NCBI GenBank assembly: GCA_050084515.1
Contig: CM114273.1
Span: 25,544,001-25,608,000 of the forward strand
Direction: 5' to 3'
Length of the DNA stretch: 64,000 nucleotides
Source: Blasia pusilla
Taxonomy: Eukaryota; Marchantiophyta; Marchantiopsida; Blasiales
Shown: one piece after another, positions 60,755 through 64,000 of the stretch
Layout of the letters: each line of letters begins with the position of its first letter
Position numbering within the stretch: position 1 is the stretch's first letter
Program-made: the position numbers and the translations under genes
The notes under the pieces: generated by a model
The model's database searches: none
What the model was told of the DNA's origin: nothing
Seen by the model: the letters and a program-made list of their open reading frames with translations, nothing else

Positions 60755-61189
60755 TCATATCACCTCTTGTGCGTGTTCAAGATCTGCCTCTGCAATCCAA
60801 GTCGCCTCTTTCACATTGTAGCTTTTCCACTTGACCAAGTACTCGTATTTGGTGGCTCTACATCTGGAACGCAAAATGGTCTCCACTCTGAACTTTGGTT
60901 TCTCATTTCTAATGACCGGTTGTGGTCTCAACACAATCCTTCGTTCCGGACGTACATTGCCTTGAAGACACTTCTTCAATAATGACACATGGAAATTCGG
61001 GTGAATCTAGAACTCGTTTGGCAACTCCAATGTGTACACATCCTCAAACAACTTTACCTTGATCACATACGGTCCAACATACTTTGCTGCGGACAATACC
61101 CTCGGAGGAGTGAGATTCTTTACACTCAACCACACTTGTTCTCCAACTTGGAAACTCACTTGGTGCCGAATTTTGTGAGCATGCTTCAC
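60755..61189 (-). pseudogene. Integrase tail and chromodomain of chromovirus E
   Basis: The frame 61189-61007 (FQVGEQVWLSVKNL, KYVGPYVIKVKLFEDVYTL) is the integrase C-terminal GPY/F-type part. After a stop, HPNFHVSLLKKC leads into 60988-60755, which contains a chromodomain: FRVETILRSR, YEYLVKWKSYNVKEATW, LEHAQEVI, then TGA. The aromatic Tyr/Trp/Trp positions expected for a methyl-lysine cage are present, although the usual WKGY reads WKSY and the Glu after ATW reads Ile. Chromodomains at this place define the chromoviruses, in which they help direct integration to marked chromatin. Confidence 0.85.
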
Positions 61190-61303
61190 GTACCTTAGTT
61201 AAGCCTTGGCAAGACTTCTTCTCGCTCACTCTTGTCGTTCATGCATTTCCACTAATAAACATTCTGCCATTGCTTAATGAGTGTGTGCCGATGTAGCGCC
61301 CCT

Positions 61304-62278
61304 CTAACGGGCCAAGTCAAGAAGCCCTTCTAGTTCTCTTTGATACACCATAAGAAACGAAGATTCTTCGGTTGCAGAATGCTTGGTGGAGTTGTAACAA
61401 TACTCAGCCATACTTAGCCACTTTGCCCAATCTCGTTGGTCCGCCCTCACATAATTCCTTAAGTACTGGTTCACGATCGAGTTTACTTTTTCCATTTGCC
61501 CATCTGTTTGAGGATGGAAGCCCATACTAAAGCTGAGTTTGGTCCTGAACCTCCTGAATAGATGTTTCCAAAAGGCACTGGTAAACTTTGGATGTCGATC
61601 AGACACAATGCTCCTAGGCAATCCGTGAGCTCCCCACCAACTATCTAGGAACAGTGAGGAGGTCGTGTAGGCCGTTGCAGAATATCTCGTCGGCACAAAT
61701 CTCCCCAACTTGCTAAACCGATCCACTATCACAAGTATAGCGTTGTATCCCTCATATTCTGGAAGACTCGTAATGAAATCCATGCAAATGATTTGCAAGG
61801 GTCCCTCCAGGATTGGCAAAGGACGAAGTAAGCCTTGCTTCTTCGCATAAGAAACTCTGTTTGCTTGACTGGTCACGCAGGTCTTCACATATTGAGCAAC
61901 GTCTTCCTTCATGTTGGGCCAGAAGAACCTCTTGGCCATACCAACAAGAGTGGATTTCTCCCCTTTGGGTTCTACCAAAGTTCCATCATGACATTCCACA
62001 AACACTTTGGTCCATAGCTTGCCTTGGCCCACATAGATCTTGCTCCGCTTAAACCTTAGCAAGCCATGCCTCAAACTTAGATTGGCCACCTTCTCGCCCT
62101 GCTTCAACTTCCCAAGGTACTTACTTGCTTGGATATCCTTCATGTATCCTTCACAAATCCTTCTTTCCAAGTCTGTTTTATTAAGAAACATTGCTCCCAA
62201 GACTTGTGTCGTCGATGACATATGCTCATCCCAACGACTTAATGGCTTGTGGATTAGCTCCATATTCGTTAACGCCAA
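61304..62278 (-). pseudogene. Chromovirus E integrase, 324-codon open frame
   Basis: The catalytic triad is visible: the first Asp in IICMDFITSLP, the second in SIVSDRHPKF, the Glu in HPQTDGQMEKVN. RFSKLGRFVPT and WAKWLSMAEYCYNS are typical of plant Ty3 integrases. The N-terminal zinc site is damaged: ECHDGTLVEPKG lacks the second His of the usual form, and the Cys pair reads CVTS. The frame is broken upstream (TGA before ALTN) and downstream (TAG after LAR), so it is a remnant even though it is long. Confidence 0.85.
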
Positions 62279-62284
62279 GGTATC

Positions 62285-63538
62285 ATGCCATCAAAGTTGC
62301 TTCGGTGTTACGCATTCCTGGGTCTCAAAATACTTGAGCGATATGTTATTGGTGAATACTCGAGTCTTGTGAAGTCCCAAATAGTGACATCACTTCCTCT
62401 AGCAATAAACCACCGCGAACAACTCTTTCTCATGAGTGGGCCATCTTCTTTCGATGTCGCTAAGCTTCTTGCTCTCGTATGCTATAGGTCTCCCTTTTTG
62501 CACCAACATTCCTGCAATTGCAAAATCACTAGCATAATTGTGCACCTCGAACGGTTAGTCGAACTTTGGAAGCTTCAAAATTGGTTCCTGCAAGAGGATC
62601 TCCTTGACTCGATTGAACGATTTATCTACTTCTTTGGTCCATGTTGTATTGGCAAACTTGGCGGTCCACAATGTGAGAGGTTTCACTATTCTTGAAAAGT
62701 TCTTCACGTATGTCCGGTAAAGTTGGACCGCTCCGGTGAACCTCCTCATCCCCTTCAAGGTGGAAGGTGGTTCCCATTCGGCGATTGCGCTTACCTTCTC
62801 CATGTCTGGACTCACTCCATCTGCACTAGCCACATGCCCCGAGAACTTGATCTTCGTCAAACCGAACTCACTCTTGTCCGCATTCGCATACAACTTGTTC
62901 TCCATGATTTTCTCAAACACCGTCTTCAAATGTCAAGTGTGCTCCTCTAGTGTTTTCAAATATATGAGTATGTCATCTATGTAGATGATCACAAACTCAT
63001 CCATCTCCTTATGAAATATGGAGTTAATCAAAGTGGCGAACGTCGGAGGGGCATTACAAAGACCAAAAGGCATTACCATAAACTCAAACGAACCGTATCT
63101 TGTCCTACACGCACTCTTCTCTACATCCGCTTCAGCAATCCGAATCTGATAATATCCTGATTTCATGTCAATCCGGATGAAATACTTGGCATTTGACAAT
63201 CGATCAAATAGGTCATCCATCCTTGGAAGAGGATAGTTGTTCCTTACCGTCACTTTATGCAGCGCTCGATAATCAACATAGAGTCTCAACTTTCCATCGT
63301 TCTTCTTCACAAAGAGAACGGACGCTCCATAAGGTGACTTACTAGTTTGGATGTAACCTCGCTCTAGGAGTTCACCCAATTGTTTCTTCAACTCACCAAG
63401 TTCTTCTTGATTCAACCTATATGGCGCCTTTGAAGGTGGTTGAGATCCGGGTATCACCTCTATCTTATGATCAACCGCCCTATGTGGTGGCAACTCAGTC
63501 GGAAGCTCCTTAGTCAACACATCTCCAAATTCTTTCAC
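62285..63538 (-). pseudogene. Chromovirus E reverse transcriptase and RNase H, broken by stops
   Basis: The first RT frame (63538-62933) has YRLNQEELGELKKQL, VDYRALHKVTVRNNYPLPR, FIRIDMKSGYYQIRI, MPFGLCNAPPTFATL and the catalytic VIIYIDDILIY. It stops after EEHT at a TGA that could come from CGA. The next frame (62929-62555) has the thumb and connection (HVASADGVSPDMEKV). The RNase H part (about 62560-62285) reads SDFAIAGMLVQKGRPIAYESKK and ERRWPTHEKELFAVV before in-frame stops. Confidence 0.85.
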
Positions 63539-63624
63539 AACTCTCTTGAGTGTTTCAAGGATTCTTCTTGAAGCTGAGTTTTGATATCTGCATCTCGCGC
63601 TTGCATCATCCTCTACTTATCTCA

Positions 63625-63897
63625 TCAAGCAAGGAATCCTTCCTCTAACTCGGTCAAACTCGTCCTCGTAATGGCATTCACCAACTCCATCTTTCTAGGA
63701 ACCTCACAAACCAATCTGACATCCATCCATTTTCCGTTAACCAAGACGCTCAACCTCAAAGGTCTTCGCCTCATTTCCACCTCATACGCATCCAAGAACG
63801 TGTTCCCTAAGACTCCATCGATTTCGTCCATATTGCAAATTGTGAAATTCTCCTTGAAATCGAATACTCCGCATCCCACAACTAGTCCTAAAACCAA
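63625..63897 (-). pseudogene. Chromovirus E protease C-terminal part
   Basis: FTICNMDEIDGVLGNTFLDA has the form of the retropepsin segment DxVLGxxxL that follows the flap. A stop and frame change (about 63600) separate it from RT. The active-site Asp region would lie beyond the window end. Confidence 0.65.
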
Positions 63898-64000
63898 CTG
63901 TGAGGTCTAGTAGGACTTGCCTCCCGCGAATCCTACCCTAATGGGTTCATCCGCCTTAGTGGTTGGCAATCCCAACATCTTCACAATCCTTGGGCTCAAG

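Larger units (their letters stand above)
60755..64000 (-). mobile_element. Ty3/Gypsy chromovirus copy E (internal part), runs off the window end
   Basis: On the minus strand, from the window end: protease end (63897-63625), RT (63538-62933 and 62929-62555), RNase H (about 62560-62285), integrase (62278-61304), GPY/F-like tail and chromodomain (to 60755), then the 3' LTR. Gag, the 5' LTR and the primer-binding site would lie beyond 64000. The copy is less decayed than A-D, with long frames broken by a handful of stops, so it is probably younger. Domain order and the chromodomain point to a Tekay/Del-like chromovirus, but the clade is inferred. Confidence 0.88.

Noticed and set aside
1-64000. 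tRNA and rRNA genes
   Set aside because: No cloverleaf with the conserved B-box-like GGTTCGAATCC context, and no rRNA sequence, was noticed on reading either strand; a covariance-model scan would be decisive.

Overview
This window is nuclear DNA of a land plant. The evidence is a plant-specific trihelix transcription factor, a chloroplast-type GET3D ATPase with an apparent transit peptide, a long plant lipase class 3 protein, intron-rich genes with GT-AG introns, and Ty3/Gypsy retrotransposons that include a chromovirus. The sequence does not fix the species. Rather divergent protein sequences and the mix of repeats would fit a non-seed plant (bryophyte, lycophyte or fern), but that is a weak inference.

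Layout. 1-1019 is the 3' end of a LINE-type element. 1020-4950 is AT-rich non-coding DNA. 4960-7050 is a truncated Ty3 element (copy A, minus). 9268-13119 is a complete seven-exon GET3D gene (minus). 14732-17365 is Ty3 copy B (minus), and about 18500-25899 is Ty3 copy C (plus), so B and C point away from each other. 29288-30427 is an intronless trihelix factor (minus) with six 54-bp repeats in its leader. 32978-41337 is a 14-exon lipase with a P-loop domain (plus). 42963-45914 is a six-exon prefoldin subunit 3 (plus). 49467-52364 is an intronless CAS/CSE1 exportin-2 (plus). About 54270-57590 is Ty3 copy D (minus). From about 58570 to the window end lies a chromovirus (copy E, minus) with a chromodomain.

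The five host genes are housekeeping or regulatory genes (chloroplast targeting ATPase, transcription factor, lipase, co-chaperone, nuclear export of importin-alpha). They show no common pathway and no operon-like arrangement. Exon joins for all three spliced genes were worked out by hand; each keeps frame across every junction and uses GT-AG borders.

The most interesting item is the Ty3 lineage A-D. Its integrase C-terminus carries a PHD-finger-like C4HC3 module where chromoviruses carry a chromodomain, and its LTRs (738, 748 and 729 bp) contain a segment of about 100-140 bp repeated at both ends. A chromodomain-bearing chromovirus (E) lies about 1-3 kb from copy D. All the elements are broken by stop codons and frameshifts, many of the kind made by C-to-T or G-to-A changes.
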